Part shown: one piece after another, positions 43,069 to 51,828 of the stretch
How the letters are laid out: each line of letters opens with the position of its first letter
Position numbering within the stretch: the first letter of the stretch is position 1
Origin: Lachnospiraceae bacterium
GTDB taxonomy: Bacteria > Bacillota > Clostridia > Lachnospirales > Lachnospiraceae
Assembly (NCBI GenBank): GCA_017463255.1
Contig: JAFTPP010000025.1
Span: forward strand, 16,557 to 80,556
DNA length: 64,000 nucleotides
Reading direction: 5' to 3'
Program-made: the position numbers and the translations under genes
The notes under the pieces: model-generated
Databases searched by the model: none
What the model saw: the letters and a program-made list of their open reading frames with translations, nothing else
Told to the model about the DNA's origin: nothing

Positions 43069-44001
43069 ATGGCAAATATATATACTTCTGCTGATCAGCT
43101 TATCGGCAGAACACCTTTACTTGAGCTTACTAATATTGAGAAAAAACTTGAATTAAAAGCAAAGATACTTGCAAAATTAGAATACTTTAACCCGGCAGGT
43201 TCGGTAAAAGACAGAATTGCCAAGGCAATGCTCGATGATGCAAAAAAGCGAGGTATTTTAAAGCCGGATTCAGTTATTATTGAGCCTACTTCGGGAAATA
43301 CGGGCATCGGTCTTGCATCAGTTGCTGCAGCAAGGGGGTATCAGATTATTATTGTTATGCCGGAAACCATGTCTGTTGAGCGTAGACAGCTTATGAAGGC
43401 TTATGGTGCCAAGTTAGTTCTGTCAGAGGGTGCAAAGGGAATGAAGGGCGCAATTGAAAAGGCAGAGGAACTTTCCAAAGAGATTCCAAATAGTCTTATA
43501 GCTTCACAGTTTACGAACCCTGCCAATCCACAAATTCATAGAGTGACAACCGGTCCTGAAATCTATGAAGACACAGATGGTAAGGTGGATATCTTTGTAG
43601 CCGGAGTAGGAACAGGCGGTACAATCACCGGTGTTGGAGAATATCTGAAATCTCAGAATCCAAATGTGAAAGTGGTTGCAGTAGAACCGGCTTCTTCTGC
43701 CGTACTTTCTACAGGGGTTGCAGGACCACATAAGATTCAGGGCATTGGTGCAGGCTTTGTACCAAAGGTCTTAAATACAGAGATTTATGATGAGATTATT
43801 ACGGTAACTAATGAGGATGCTTTTGAAACCGGAAAGCTTATCGGCAGAAAGGAGGGCGTGCTTGTGGGAATATCCTCAGGTGCGGCAGCGTGGGCAGCAA
43901 TTGAGCTTGCAAAAAGACCTGAAAACGAAGGGAAAAACATTGTGGTACTGCTTCCTGATACAGGAGACAGATATCTTTCTACACCCCTGTTTCAAGATTA
44001 A
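43069..44001 (+). CDS. cysK: Cysteine synthase, copy 2
   Basis: The 310-aa enzyme carries [14 protein letters not shown] (PLP lysine), [29 protein letters not shown] and [19 protein letters not shown] precedes ATG 43069 (the reading from 43051 adds six unsupported codons). It lies 21 nt after metY and is likely in the Rrf2-controlled operon, unlike copy 1, which has its own terminator. The duplication may separate constitutive and sulfur-regulated synthesis (inference). Confidence 0.93.
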   Translation: MANIYTSADQLIGRTPLLELTNIEKKLELKAKILAKLEYFNPAGSVKDRIAKAMLDDAKKRGILKPDSVIIEPTSGNTGIGLASVAAARGYQIIIVMPETMSVERRQLMKAYGAKLVLSEGAKGMKGAIEKAEELSKEIPNSLIASQFTNPANPQIHRVTTGPEIYEDTDGKVDIFVAGVGTGGTITGVGEYLKSQNPNVKVVAVEPASSAVLSTGVAGPHKIQGIGAGFVPKVLNTEIYDEIITVTNEDAFETGKLIGRKEGVLVGISSGAAAWAAIELAKRPENEGKNIVVLLPDTGDRYLSTPLFQD

Positions 44002-44091
44002 TTCTAATTGGGAAAAGCTGTGGACATAGACATGATATTCATGGTACAACATAAATAGGATAAGAAGCATGGCTAATAGTAGGTGATAAGG

Positions 44092-44496
44092 ATGATGATT
44101 TCAACGAAAGGGAGATATGCCCTTAGAGTAATGATTGATTTGGCAGAGCAGAATAGAAAAGATTACATTCCCTTAAAGGAAGTGGCGGCACGCCAGAATA
44201 TATCCCAGAAGTATCTGGAAGGCATTATGACGATTCTGTCAAAAAATAATTACATTGAAGCGGTACATGGAAAAGGTGGGGGGTATCGCCTGAATCGTGA
44301 GCCTAAAGATTATAAGGTTGGAGAAATATTACGTCTCATAGAAGGGACGCTTATGCCTGTAGAATGTAAGCAATGCAGCGGTGAAAACTGTGAACGTGTT
44401 TCTGAATGCAGAACCTTCCCGATGTGGAGCAAGCTAAACACCATGGTGAATGATTATTTGGACAGCGTGTCTCTTGCGGATTTGATGGTGAAGTAA
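44092..44496 (+). CDS. Rrf2 family transcriptional regulator with cysteine cluster
   Basis: The roughly 134-aa protein has the Rrf2 winged helix (MISTKGRYALRVMIDLAEQN, ISQKYLEGIMTILSKNNYIE) and a cysteine cluster CKQCSGENCERVSEC (C-x2-C-x4-C-x5-C), fitting an Fe-S or thiol sensor such as IscR or the cysteine regulator CymR. It follows cysK copy 2 and is the best candidate for the TAGGTAAAT operator before metY. Start is either ATG 44092 or 44095 (AGGTGATAAGG before both); GTG 44083 is less likely. Confidence 0.88.
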   Translation: MMISTKGRYALRVMIDLAEQNRKDYIPLKEVAARQNISQKYLEGIMTILSKNNYIEAVHGKGGGYRLNREPKDYKVGEILRLIEGTLMPVECKQCSGENCERVSECRTFPMWSKLNTMVNDYLDSVSLADLMVK

Positions 44497-44510
44497 ATAA
44501 ATCAAAGTAG

Positions 44511-44549
44511 AGGGTATTGGAACTTAGATAAGCTCCGATACCCTTTTTA
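44511..44549 (+). terminator. Terminator after the Rrf2 gene
   Basis: AGGGTATTGG pairs with CCGATACCCT (one wobble), followed by TTTTT. Confidence 0.85.
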
Positions 44550-44554
44550 AAACA

Positions 44555-44583
44555 TGGACATTCACTGTGATAAATGGTACAAT
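44555..44583 (+). promoter_or_regulatory. Promoter of the GH43 gene
   Basis: TGGACA (44555-44560), exactly 17 nt, TACAAT (44578-44583), 40 nt before the start. Confidence 0.6.
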
Positions 44584-44623
44584 TTAACAGATGAAAATTC
44601 ATCAGGGAGGATAAGTAAAAATT

Positions 44624-46834
44624 ATGAAAAATTGGAAGAAAAGGTTAGCATGTCTTATGCTCACAGGCTGTATGTTGACACAGCTTGCGGCATGCGGTTC
44701 CAAGGAAGAAGGAGCGGGCGACGCAGGGGCAGCAGGAGAAGGAAATGTATCAGAAGATACACAGACTCCGGACGGGTATGTGTTTACCCCTACAGAATCA
44801 ACATTGGTTCCGGTGGATTATGATGCAAGGGTTGCAGCTAACAGAAATGAGGACGGAAGTAGAAAGTACGTTATCAGTGATATTGCACCAACCATTTGCT
44901 ATGACAATCTGAAACTGGGTTATCTGGCAGAGGAAGATAAGCAGTATAAACTGGAGTTTGTGGATGGCTTTGCGTATGACAATATTGCCATTACCGCAGT
45001 AGATGAAAATTATGAAGTAATCAGTGTTTCAGATTTGGTATCAGTGGATGATACAACAACGGTTTTTACTGCAAATCAGGATGCAAAACAGAATGGTAAA
45101 GTATTTATTGATTTAGAAGTAGGCGGAGAGGTTGTATTTACAGTAACCATTAACGTGGTTGCAGCATATCCTACCAATCCCGGATATGACATTAACAAAG
45201 AGACCATGGAAAATGGCGAATATGAATTCCTTTGGGACAGTAACCAGGATGGGGAGTATGACGGAAACTGTAACGTACATGACCCGTCTCTTACAGAAGT
45301 TGTGATTGATGGAGTCCGTTACTATTACATGGTTCAGACCGGATGGGAAGGCGGTAATATTTTCCGTCGTTCTACAGATTTGATTCATTGGGAATATCTT
45401 GGAAAGACAACTCCTGTAGCGGAAGAAATGGAAGCTTACGGATGGACAGAAATTAATGACTGGATGTTAGCGGATGCTTCAAAATGCCAGTACTGGGCAG
45501 CGGATATCGTTCCTGCTTCTTACGGCGGATACTGGTTATATACCTGTATTGTAAATTCCGCAGTGGATGAAGCAAAGCATGACCGTGTTTGTACAGTACT
45601 TGCATGGTCACCTACTTTGGAAAAGAGATCCTTCCAATATGTAGGATGTGTATTACAGTCTATCAGTGATTATGCACAGGATGCGTTATATTATAATGTG
45701 GTAGCACTTGACCCACAGGTGGTTTATGATGCCGATGAAAACATGTTCTTAACTTATGGTTCTTTTGGAGCCGGTACATATATGATTGAGCTTGATCCGG
45801 AAACAGGTCTTCGTAAAGACGGTATGACAGATTGGCTTGATGAAGCAACCATTAATACATATATGGAAGAAGCCCGTGCAACTGCAATCGGTGAGGCACA
45901 TTCTTATTATGGAACACATCTTACCTACTGTGCAGAAGGAAGTATTATTACACATCAGTATGATGTTCCGATTGTTGCAGAGGATGGAACAGTAACAGAA
46001 GTACATGATGATTACTATTACTTAATGACTTGTCTTGGCGTATTATCAAGAAACTATGTTCTTTTTACTGCTAAGAGTGAGGAAATTGATTCTTTTACCA
46101 ACTTAAGCGGTGACCCGATGGCATCGGGATGGATTGGAAAAGAATTAGTAACAGGTCTTTTCCCGCCATTATCAGGATATAGAAAAGATTTAGACCGTGA
46201 GGGATATATTACAACTGCGGAACGTATTGAAGGCAGTACGGAATACATTGCGATGTCTTCTTTTAAATGGGCAGATTATGATTTTGATATTCATGCTCCG
46301 GGACATGGAGATTTGTATACAACAAGTGATGGTGTAAATATTGCGCAGCTTATGGTAAGAACACTGGCTTATCAGCCGGATAAAACAGCAGCCTGCGATA
46401 ACGGACATCCGCTTGCTGCATCCTCTACAAAATACATGATGCAGGCACATCAGTATTATACGAATTCAGTTGGCGATATCGTTATTAATGCAAACCGCTA
46501 TGCACATGAAGCTGAGCGTACAGTTACACAGGAAGAATTCTTACACTTTGCTAAGAACGGTGAGTTCCAGATGGTACTTGCAGGAGACCCTTATGTGACA
46601 ACCGAAGGTGTATACGTTACATTAAATACAGACGGAACCATTAGCGGAAGCGTTACAGGTACATGGATGATGTACGGTGAAAATTACATCAAGCTTGTAG
46701 TGGACGGATATGATACCTACTTAGGAGTTGTAGCAGTGTCTTGGCTTGATAACAAGAATTGCGTGGGTACAACAGTAACAGCAATGGGACAGACCACAGG
46801 TTGCCCATTGTATATGAATAGTGAGACAAAATAG
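44624..46834 (+). CDS. Lipoprotein GH43-type arabinanase/xylosidase
   Basis: The 736-aa protein has a lipoprotein signal (LAAC lipobox, Cys24), an N-terminal beta region (about 40-195) and a five-bladed propeller of GH43 type (about 215-600). Candidate catalytic parts are the Asp in CNVHDPSLTEV, the Asp in VVALDPQVVYDADENM and the Glu in THLYCAEGS-like sequence (GTHLTYCAEGSI). The C-terminal about 100 residues (DPYVTTEGVYVTLNTDG, GTWMMYGENYIKLVVDGYDT) resemble the beta domain that follows the propeller in endo-arabinanases. It should act on arabinan or arabinoxylan at the cell surface. Confidence 0.85.
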   Translation: MKNWKKRLACLMLTGCMLTQLAACGSKEEGAGDAGAAGEGNVSEDTQTPDGYVFTPTESTLVPVDYDARVAANRNEDGSRKYVISDIAPTICYDNLKLGYLAEEDKQYKLEFVDGFAYDNIAITAVDENYEVISVSDLVSVDDTTTVFTANQDAKQNGKVFIDLEVGGEVVFTVTINVVAAYPTNPGYDINKETMENGEYEFLWDSNQDGEYDGNCNVHDPSLTEVVIDGVRYYYMVQTGWEGGNIFRRSTDLIHWEYLGKTTPVAEEMEAYGWTEINDWMLADASKCQYWAADIVPASYGGYWLYTCIVNSAVDEAKHDRVCTVLAWSPTLEKRSFQYVGCVLQSISDYAQDALYYNVVALDPQVVYDADENMFLTYGSFGAGTYMIELDPETGLRKDGMTDWLDEATINTYMEEARATAIGEAHSYYGTHLTYCAEGSIITHQYDVPIVAEDGTVTEVHDDYYYLMTCLGVLSRNYVLFTAKSEEIDSFTNLSGDPMASGWIGKELVTGLFPPLSGYRKDLDREGYITTAERIEGSTEYIAMSSFKWADYDFDIHAPGHGDLYTTSDGVNIAQLMVRTLAYQPDKTAACDNGHPLAASSTKYMMQAHQYYTNSVGDIVINANRYAHEAERTVTQEEFLHFAKNGEFQMVLAGDPYVTTEGVYVTLNTDGTISGSVTGTWMMYGENYIKLVVDGYDTYLGVVAVSWLDNKNCVGTTVTAMGQTTGCPLYMNSETK

Positions 46835-46842
46835 ATGAAATA

Positions 46843-46895
46843 TACCCTTCTTCTATGGCATGGTGTGAATGTCATGGAAGATGGGTACTTTTTTT
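46843..46895 (+). terminator. Terminator after the GH43 gene
   Basis: TACCCTTCTTCTATG pairs with CATGGAAGATGGGTA (some wobbles), followed by TTTTTT. Confidence 0.75.
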
Positions 46896-46985
46896 ACTTT
46901 TTCTAGAAGTATGGTCCAATGTATGATAAGATACTTAAGGATATAGCAATATTCATGATTCATTTATGGAGGAGAAGGGATTACC

Positions 46986-48449
46986 ATGAGTTTTAAAGTA
47001 GCATTTATCGGAGCAGGAAGCTTGGTGTTTGCAAGAACACTTTTTACGGACATTATGTCAGTTCCGGAGTTTCACAACATTGAGGTATCGTTTACGGACA
47101 TTAATGCAGATAATATGGAAAAGACCAGAGCATTATGTCAGAGGGATTTGGATGAAAATAATATTCCCATTACCATTCATGCCACTACCAACCGCAGAGA
47201 AGCATTTAAGGATGCGAGATATATTGTGAATTGCGTGCGTATCGGTGGCTTGGAGGCATTTGAAACCGATATTGAAATTCCCCTTAAGTATGGTGTTGAT
47301 CAGTGTGTGGGCGATACTCTTTGTATCGGCGGTATTATGTATGGTCAGCGTGTTATTGCCCAGATGTTGGATTTTTGTAAGGACATTAGGGAAGTGGCAG
47401 AACCGGGGGCTATTTTACTTAATTATTCGAATCCAAATGCCATGGCAACATGGGCATGTAATGTATATGGTGGGGTAAAAACCATTGGCTTGTGTCATGG
47501 AGAAATCCATGGTGAAATGCAGATTGCAGAGGCCTTAGGCGTACCACGCGAAGAGCTGGATGTTATCTGTGCAGGAATTAATCACCAGACATGGTATATT
47601 TCTGTGAAGCATAAAGGAGAAGATATGCTTCCTAAGATTTTACCTGCTTATGAAGCACATCCGGAACTTCGGGAAAAAGAAAAAGTCAGAATCGATATGT
47701 TAAGACGCTTTGGCTATTATTCCACAGAGTCTAACGGACATTTGTCCGAATATGTGGCATGGTACAGAAAACGTCCTGACGAGATTAAGGACTGGATTAG
47801 TTTGGATTGTTGGATTAACGGAGAAACCGGAGGATATTTACGTGTAACCCGTGAAGAGAGAAACTGGTTTGAAACCGATTATCCTAAGATTTTATTGGAG
47901 CCTGCGAAGAAATATGACGGCTCAGACAGAGGCAAAGAGCATTGCTCTTATATTATTGAGTCATTGGAAACAGGACGTGTGTACCGCGGACATTTTAATG
48001 TGATGAATGAGGGCTGCATTACCAATCTTCCTTTTGAATCTGTGGTAGAGGTTCCGTGCTATGTAGACGGTAACGGAATCAGTGTTCCAAAGGTTGGAGA
48101 TTTACCATTGGGATGTGCGGCAGTATGCTCCCAGTCCATCTGGGTACAAAAAATAGCCATGGAAGCTGCGGTTCACGGAGATGTGAACCTGTTAAAGCAG
48201 GCTGCCATGATGGACCCGCTTACAGGAGCGGTATGTAATCCGCCTGAAATCTGGCAGATGGTAGATGAGATGTTAGTGGCGCAGGAAGAGTGGCTTCCAC
48301 AGTACGGTGAAGCAATCCGTGTGGCAAAAGAAAATCTTGCAAAGGGTAATCTGATTCCGGCAAAAGACTACCATGGTGCAGCAAGACTTCGTGAGAAAAC
48401 ACCGGAGGAAGTAGCAAGAGAACGTCAGGGACATCCTACGGAAGTATAG
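46986..48449 (+). CDS. GH4 NAD-dependent glycosidase (alpha-galactosidase/glucosidase type)
   Basis: The 487-aa protein begins with the NAD-binding VAFIGAGSLVFARTLF, has LNYSNPNAMATW, the metal-binding GLCHGEIHGE (CHG) and GINHQTWYISV, the family-4 signature. GH4 enzymes use NAD+ and Mn2+ to cleave glycosides by redox chemistry in the cytosol. The CHG triad fits the MelA/AglA-like alpha-galactosidase branch. No phosphotransferase gene is near, so a non-phosphorylated substrate is plausible. AGGAGAAGG precedes ATG 46986. Confidence 0.9.
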   Translation: MSFKVAFIGAGSLVFARTLFTDIMSVPEFHNIEVSFTDINADNMEKTRALCQRDLDENNIPITIHATTNRREAFKDARYIVNCVRIGGLEAFETDIEIPLKYGVDQCVGDTLCIGGIMYGQRVIAQMLDFCKDIREVAEPGAILLNYSNPNAMATWACNVYGGVKTIGLCHGEIHGEMQIAEALGVPREELDVICAGINHQTWYISVKHKGEDMLPKILPAYEAHPELREKEKVRIDMLRRFGYYSTESNGHLSEYVAWYRKRPDEIKDWISLDCWINGETGGYLRVTREERNWFETDYPKILLEPAKKYDGSDRGKEHCSYIIESLETGRVYRGHFNVMNEGCITNLPFESVVEVPCYVDGNGISVPKVGDLPLGCAAVCSQSIWVQKIAMEAAVHGDVNLLKQAAMMDPLTGAVCNPPEIWQMVDEMLVAQEEWLPQYGEAIRVAKENLAKGNLIPAKDYHGAARLREKTPEEVARERQGHPTEV

Positions 48450-48497
48450 CAGACAATGGTTTAATGGCCGTCGATTGTGATATGCGAGGAATCAACT

Positions 48498-49997
48498 ATG
48501 TTGTTTAATTCATATATATTTATCTTTTTATTCCTGCCCCTTGCACTTTTAGGGTGGTACGGACTTAACAGATTCAAACTTCATAAAGTATCACAGGTAT
48601 TTTTGGCGGCCATGTCTTTATGGTTTTATGCTTATTTTGAAATCCGGTATCTGTTGATTATTGTAGCAAGCTGTGTGGTAAATTATCTGTTCAGCGTATG
48701 CGTTACGAAATTAGATTGCAAAAGGAAACTATACCGCCGCATTCTGTTGATTGCAGGATGTACCCTCAATTTAGGTATCTTAGGATATTTTAAATACTAT
48801 GATTTTATCTTAGAGAATTTGAACGGGGCATTTGGGACGGAGTTTGCACTCAAAAATATCCTGTTGCCTTTAGGTATCAGTTTCTTTACGTTCCAGCAGT
48901 TGTCTTTTGTCATTGACCGTTGCAGGGGAACTGCCCCACATTACGGATTTCTGGAATATATAAACTTTGTAACTTTTTTTCCACAGCTCATTGCAGGCCC
49001 TATTGTACTGCATAGTGAAATCATACCGCAGTTTAGGGATTTGGAAAAAAGACGTTTGAATGCTAAGAATTTTGCGGATGGCATTGTGTATTTCGTAATC
49101 GGTCTTGGCAAAAAAGTATTGCTTGCGGACACTTTGGCGATTATCGTTAATTTTGGCTTTGGCAGAATTCCGTGGCTTGACACTACTTCAGCCATTGTAG
49201 TGGCTTTGGCATTTACCTTTGAGTTATATTTTGATTTTAGCGGATACTGTGACATGGCAATCGGTATTGGCAAAATGTTTAATATAGACATTCCCGATAA
49301 CTTTAATTCACCCTATAAATCAAAATCCGTCAAAGAATTCTGGCGTCGTTGGCACATGACCTTAGGCAGATTTTTTACTACCTATGTGTATATTCCCTTG
49401 GGCGGCAGCAGACAGGGAAAAATTAAGATGGTTATCAATACCATGATTGTTTTTTTGCTGAGCGGTTTGTGGCATGGGGCTAACTGGACCTTTGTTCTGT
49501 GGGGATTGTTGCATGGTATTGCGGTGGCTGTTAATGGTCTGTTTGCAGGGAAAAAAGAAAAGATTTTTGCAGGTAAGACGCTGACTTATATTCGGGCTTT
49601 TCTGTCAAGGGTTGTCACTTTTATGTATGTATGCCTGACCTTTGTCTTTTTTAGAAGCGACAGTGTGGCTGACGGCATTCAGTTTATGAAAGAAATTTTC
49701 CGCTTTGAATCCCACGGGGATATTGTGTTAGTGGCAAGAAAACTAGAGCTTGCAGAGACTTATATTGTGACCAAGCTTTTATCCATGAGGGCACCCCAAT
49801 ATTTAGACTGGGTGTATTTAGGCTCATTATGGTTTTTAATCCTAATCAGTTTCATCATTATTATGAGGAAAAGAACCGGGGATATTGTGGATAACTGCAG
49901 ATATAACGGAGGCTTTTGTTTAAAATTATCCCTTATTTTTGTATGGTCTGTGATTTCACTTTCGGGAGTCAGCACCTTTTTGTATTTTAACTTCTAG
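48498..49997 (+). CDS. MBOAT family O-acyltransferase (copy 2)
   Basis: The 499-aa multi-span protein starts MLFNSYIFIFLFLPLALLG, nearly the same as copy 1 at 23667, and carries PLGISFFTFQQLSFVID, LIAGPIVLHSEIIPQF, FDFSGYCDMAIGIGKMF, VKEFWRRWHMTLGRFF, YIPLGGSRQG and LLSGLWHGANWTFVLWG (putative catalytic His). ATG 48498 follows CGAGGA. It is 48 nt after GH4 and directly before an SGNH-like partner, repeating the order seen at 22580-25130. It lacks a two-component system next to it. Confidence 0.93.
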   Translation: MLFNSYIFIFLFLPLALLGWYGLNRFKLHKVSQVFLAAMSLWFYAYFEIRYLLIIVASCVVNYLFSVCVTKLDCKRKLYRRILLIAGCTLNLGILGYFKYYDFILENLNGAFGTEFALKNILLPLGISFFTFQQLSFVIDRCRGTAPHYGFLEYINFVTFFPQLIAGPIVLHSEIIPQFRDLEKRRLNAKNFADGIVYFVIGLGKKVLLADTLAIIVNFGFGRIPWLDTTSAIVVALAFTFELYFDFSGYCDMAIGIGKMFNIDIPDNFNSPYKSKSVKEFWRRWHMTLGRFFTTYVYIPLGGSRQGKIKMVINTMIVFLLSGLWHGANWTFVLWGLLHGIAVAVNGLFAGKKEKIFAGKTLTYIRAFLSRVVTFMYVCLTFVFFRSDSVADGIQFMKEIFRFESHGDIVLVARKLELAETYIVTKLLSMRAPQYLDWVYLGSLWFLILISFIIIMRKRTGDIVDNCRYNGGFCLKLSLIFVWSVISLSGVSTFLYFNF

Positions 49998-50026
49998 AAA
50001 TATTATTTTGAAGCAAGGATAGTAAA

Positions 50027-51082
50027 ATGGAAAAACAGAAACGGTTTATCAGATTATTTTTTATAGAGATAGCTGTGATGTTGGCGTTATTCATAGCGGC
50101 AGTTGTATTTGTGGACCCGTTTTTTCATTATCATGAACCACTTGGAGGCTTGAAGGCAGTTGCTACCAAGCCGGAGCATCAGGTTATCGGTTCAGTCCGC
50201 AATTTTGAATATGACAGTATTATCCTTGGTTCCAGTGTGGCTGAAAATTACAACAACAGATGGTTTGATGAAACCTTTGGGGGAACTTCCATCAAAGCCA
50301 TCCAGCGCTCTGCAACCACGATGGAATTGGTCTACTATCTGAACGAAGCTTTAAAGGAGCATGAGCTTAAGAATGTTTATTATGCTTTGGATATTGCTTC
50401 ATTAAAGGATGACCCGTCACAAAAGTTTCCGGATGCTACAATGCCCTTGTATTTATACAATGAGAATGTGCTTGATGATATAAAGTATGTCTTTAATAAA
50501 GATGTTATCTTTGAAGATATTCCGTATATGATGGCAGTCACTCTACTGGAAGATTATGATGAGGGAACCTCTTATAATTGGGCTCAGTATAAGACTTTTT
50601 CCAAAGAGGGTGCATTACGCACTTATAACAGGCTTAGTGAGGTTTTAAACATGAAGCCTGCAAAAGATTGCGAGGAAACAGTTAGGGCTAATCTTAATAT
50701 GTTAGAGCAAATAGTGAAAGAAGAACCCCGGACCAAATTCCGTTTTATTTTTTCACCCTATTCCATGCTGTGGTGGGATGATTGTTATCGAAACGGAGAA
50801 CTAAAACAAAATTTGTATGCCACAAGGTTAGCAGCAGAAACGCTGTTGGCATATGATAATGTAGAGATTTACTATTTTCAAAATGATACCTCTATAGTCA
50901 CGGATTTAGATAATTATATGGATGTTATCCATTTTTCAGATGTGATTAACCATTATATAGTTGACGAAATGGGTAAAGGGAATTATCGATTAACTCTTGA
51001 AAATTATGAAGAGGAAATTGCAAAGATGGAGGCCCTGGCAGAACAAATCGTAGGGGAGTATATTTTAGAATATTATCGGTAG
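50027..51082 (+). CDS. SGNH-hydrolase-like membrane protein, MBOAT partner (copy 2)
   Basis: The 351-aa protein has one N-terminal span (about 8-30), FVDPFFHYHEPLGGLKAVAT, an ILGSSVAENYNNRW block (GSS) and a terminal DVIHFSDVIN block (D-x-x-H). It shares layout and spaced motifs with the protein at 22580, only more diverged than the MBOAT partners are. It should act with MBOAT copy 2 in polymer acylation outside the membrane. Confidence 0.78.
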   Translation: MEKQKRFIRLFFIEIAVMLALFIAAVVFVDPFFHYHEPLGGLKAVATKPEHQVIGSVRNFEYDSIILGSSVAENYNNRWFDETFGGTSIKAIQRSATTMELVYYLNEALKEHELKNVYYALDIASLKDDPSQKFPDATMPLYLYNENVLDDIKYVFNKDVIFEDIPYMMAVTLLEDYDEGTSYNWAQYKTFSKEGALRTYNRLSEVLNMKPAKDCEETVRANLNMLEQIVKEEPRTKFRFIFSPYSMLWWDDCYRNGELKQNLYATRLAAETLLAYDNVEIYYFQNDTSIVTDLDNYMDVIHFSDVINHYIVDEMGKGNYRLTLENYEEEIAKMEALAEQIVGEYILEYYR

Positions 51083-51128
51083 CTTTTTTTAAAAGGGTGT
51101 GCTAGAATCGTAAAAAGGTGGTGATTTT

Positions 51129-51521
51129 TTGAAGGGTAAATACAGCCGTATATTATGCAGTATTTTGGCTATATTGGTAACATTTACCGGGATGTGTCTT
51201 GACAGTGTTAAGGCAGATTCCTTATTGCCGGTTCCTTCTTACGATCATGCCACGGAATATATGGCAGCATCTTTGGATGACAATTCAGTTGATTCAACAG
51301 TGATTGAAAAACCTGAAATCCGTAGTGCATCCTATGTGATGAGCCTTGCAAGGCGTTCTAATCCTACCAGGGATCTTAGAATTTCTATGATTGCTTTGTG
51401 CGTGAAAGAAGATGCACAAAGTGAATCTCATTTTTCTGTTACAGTGGGCGCAGCCGGCGAACCGGAAATGTGCGAAACTGTCATCTTAAATTATATTCAT
51501 GAAACCGATGGAAAAAAATAA
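51129..51521 (+). CDS. Small exported protein of unknown function
   Basis: The 130-aa protein starts with TTG at 51129, three bases after an AAAGGTGGTGAT ribosome site. It has a signal peptide (KYSRILCSILAILVTFTGMC, cleavage near SVKADS) and no lipobox of typical form. The mature part is about 100 residues, with two cysteines late in the chain (ALCVKED, EMCETV). No family recognised. Confidence 0.6.
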   Translation: MKGKYSRILCSILAILVTFTGMCLDSVKADSLLPVPSYDHATEYMAASLDDNSVDSTVIEKPEIRSASYVMSLARRSNPTRDLRISMIALCVKEDAQSESHFSVTVGAAGEPEMCETVILNYIHETDGKK

Positions 51522-51661
51522 TATTGCCAAGTCATAATCTTGTTTGGTCTATGGAATACATAGGCTTATTTGTGTGCGCCAAAGTTCATTTAATGAACGG
51601 ACAAAAAATAAAAAGATAGGAGAGGTCTGCCCTTAGGGAGGCCTAAAAGAGGAGATTGGAA
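51522..51661 (+). other. Structured leader before a 47-aa membrane protein
   Basis: The 140-bp spacer contains CTATG/CATAG, the hairpin GTTCAT-TTA-ATGAAC, and AGGTCT pairing with AGGCCT around GCCCTTAGGG, all just before the AGAGGAG ribosome site of the next gene. I could not match it to a known riboswitch, including the yybP-ykoY manganese type that often precedes cation transporters. Confidence 0.35.
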
Positions 51662-51805
51662 ATGCAGATTTTAATGATTTTGGTAACTATTTTAGCAGTA
51701 ATTATAGGTGTTGGTTCTTCATTAGGTATTGTAGTTATGTTGTTTGGAACATTAGGGTTAAAGATTTACCGCAAGATTAGATATGGTATGTCATTATATG
51801 ATTAA
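51662..51805 (+). CDS. 47-aa membrane protein
   Basis: ATG 51662 follows AGAGGAGATTGGA. The peptide starts MQILMILVTILAVIIGVGSS and is one long hydrophobic segment of about 35 residues, with a basic tail (KIYRKIRYG). It lies 23 nt before the CaCA antiporter gene and could be co-transcribed with it. Not recognised. Confidence 0.55.
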   Translation: MQILMILVTILAVIIGVGSSLGIVVMLFGTLGLKIYRKIRYGMSLYD

Positions 51806-51828
51806 GTTGGAATGTAAGGAGAATGTAA

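Noticed and set aside
51522..51661. yybP-ykoY manganese riboswitch
   Set aside because: The conserved elements of that riboswitch are not seen in the leader.
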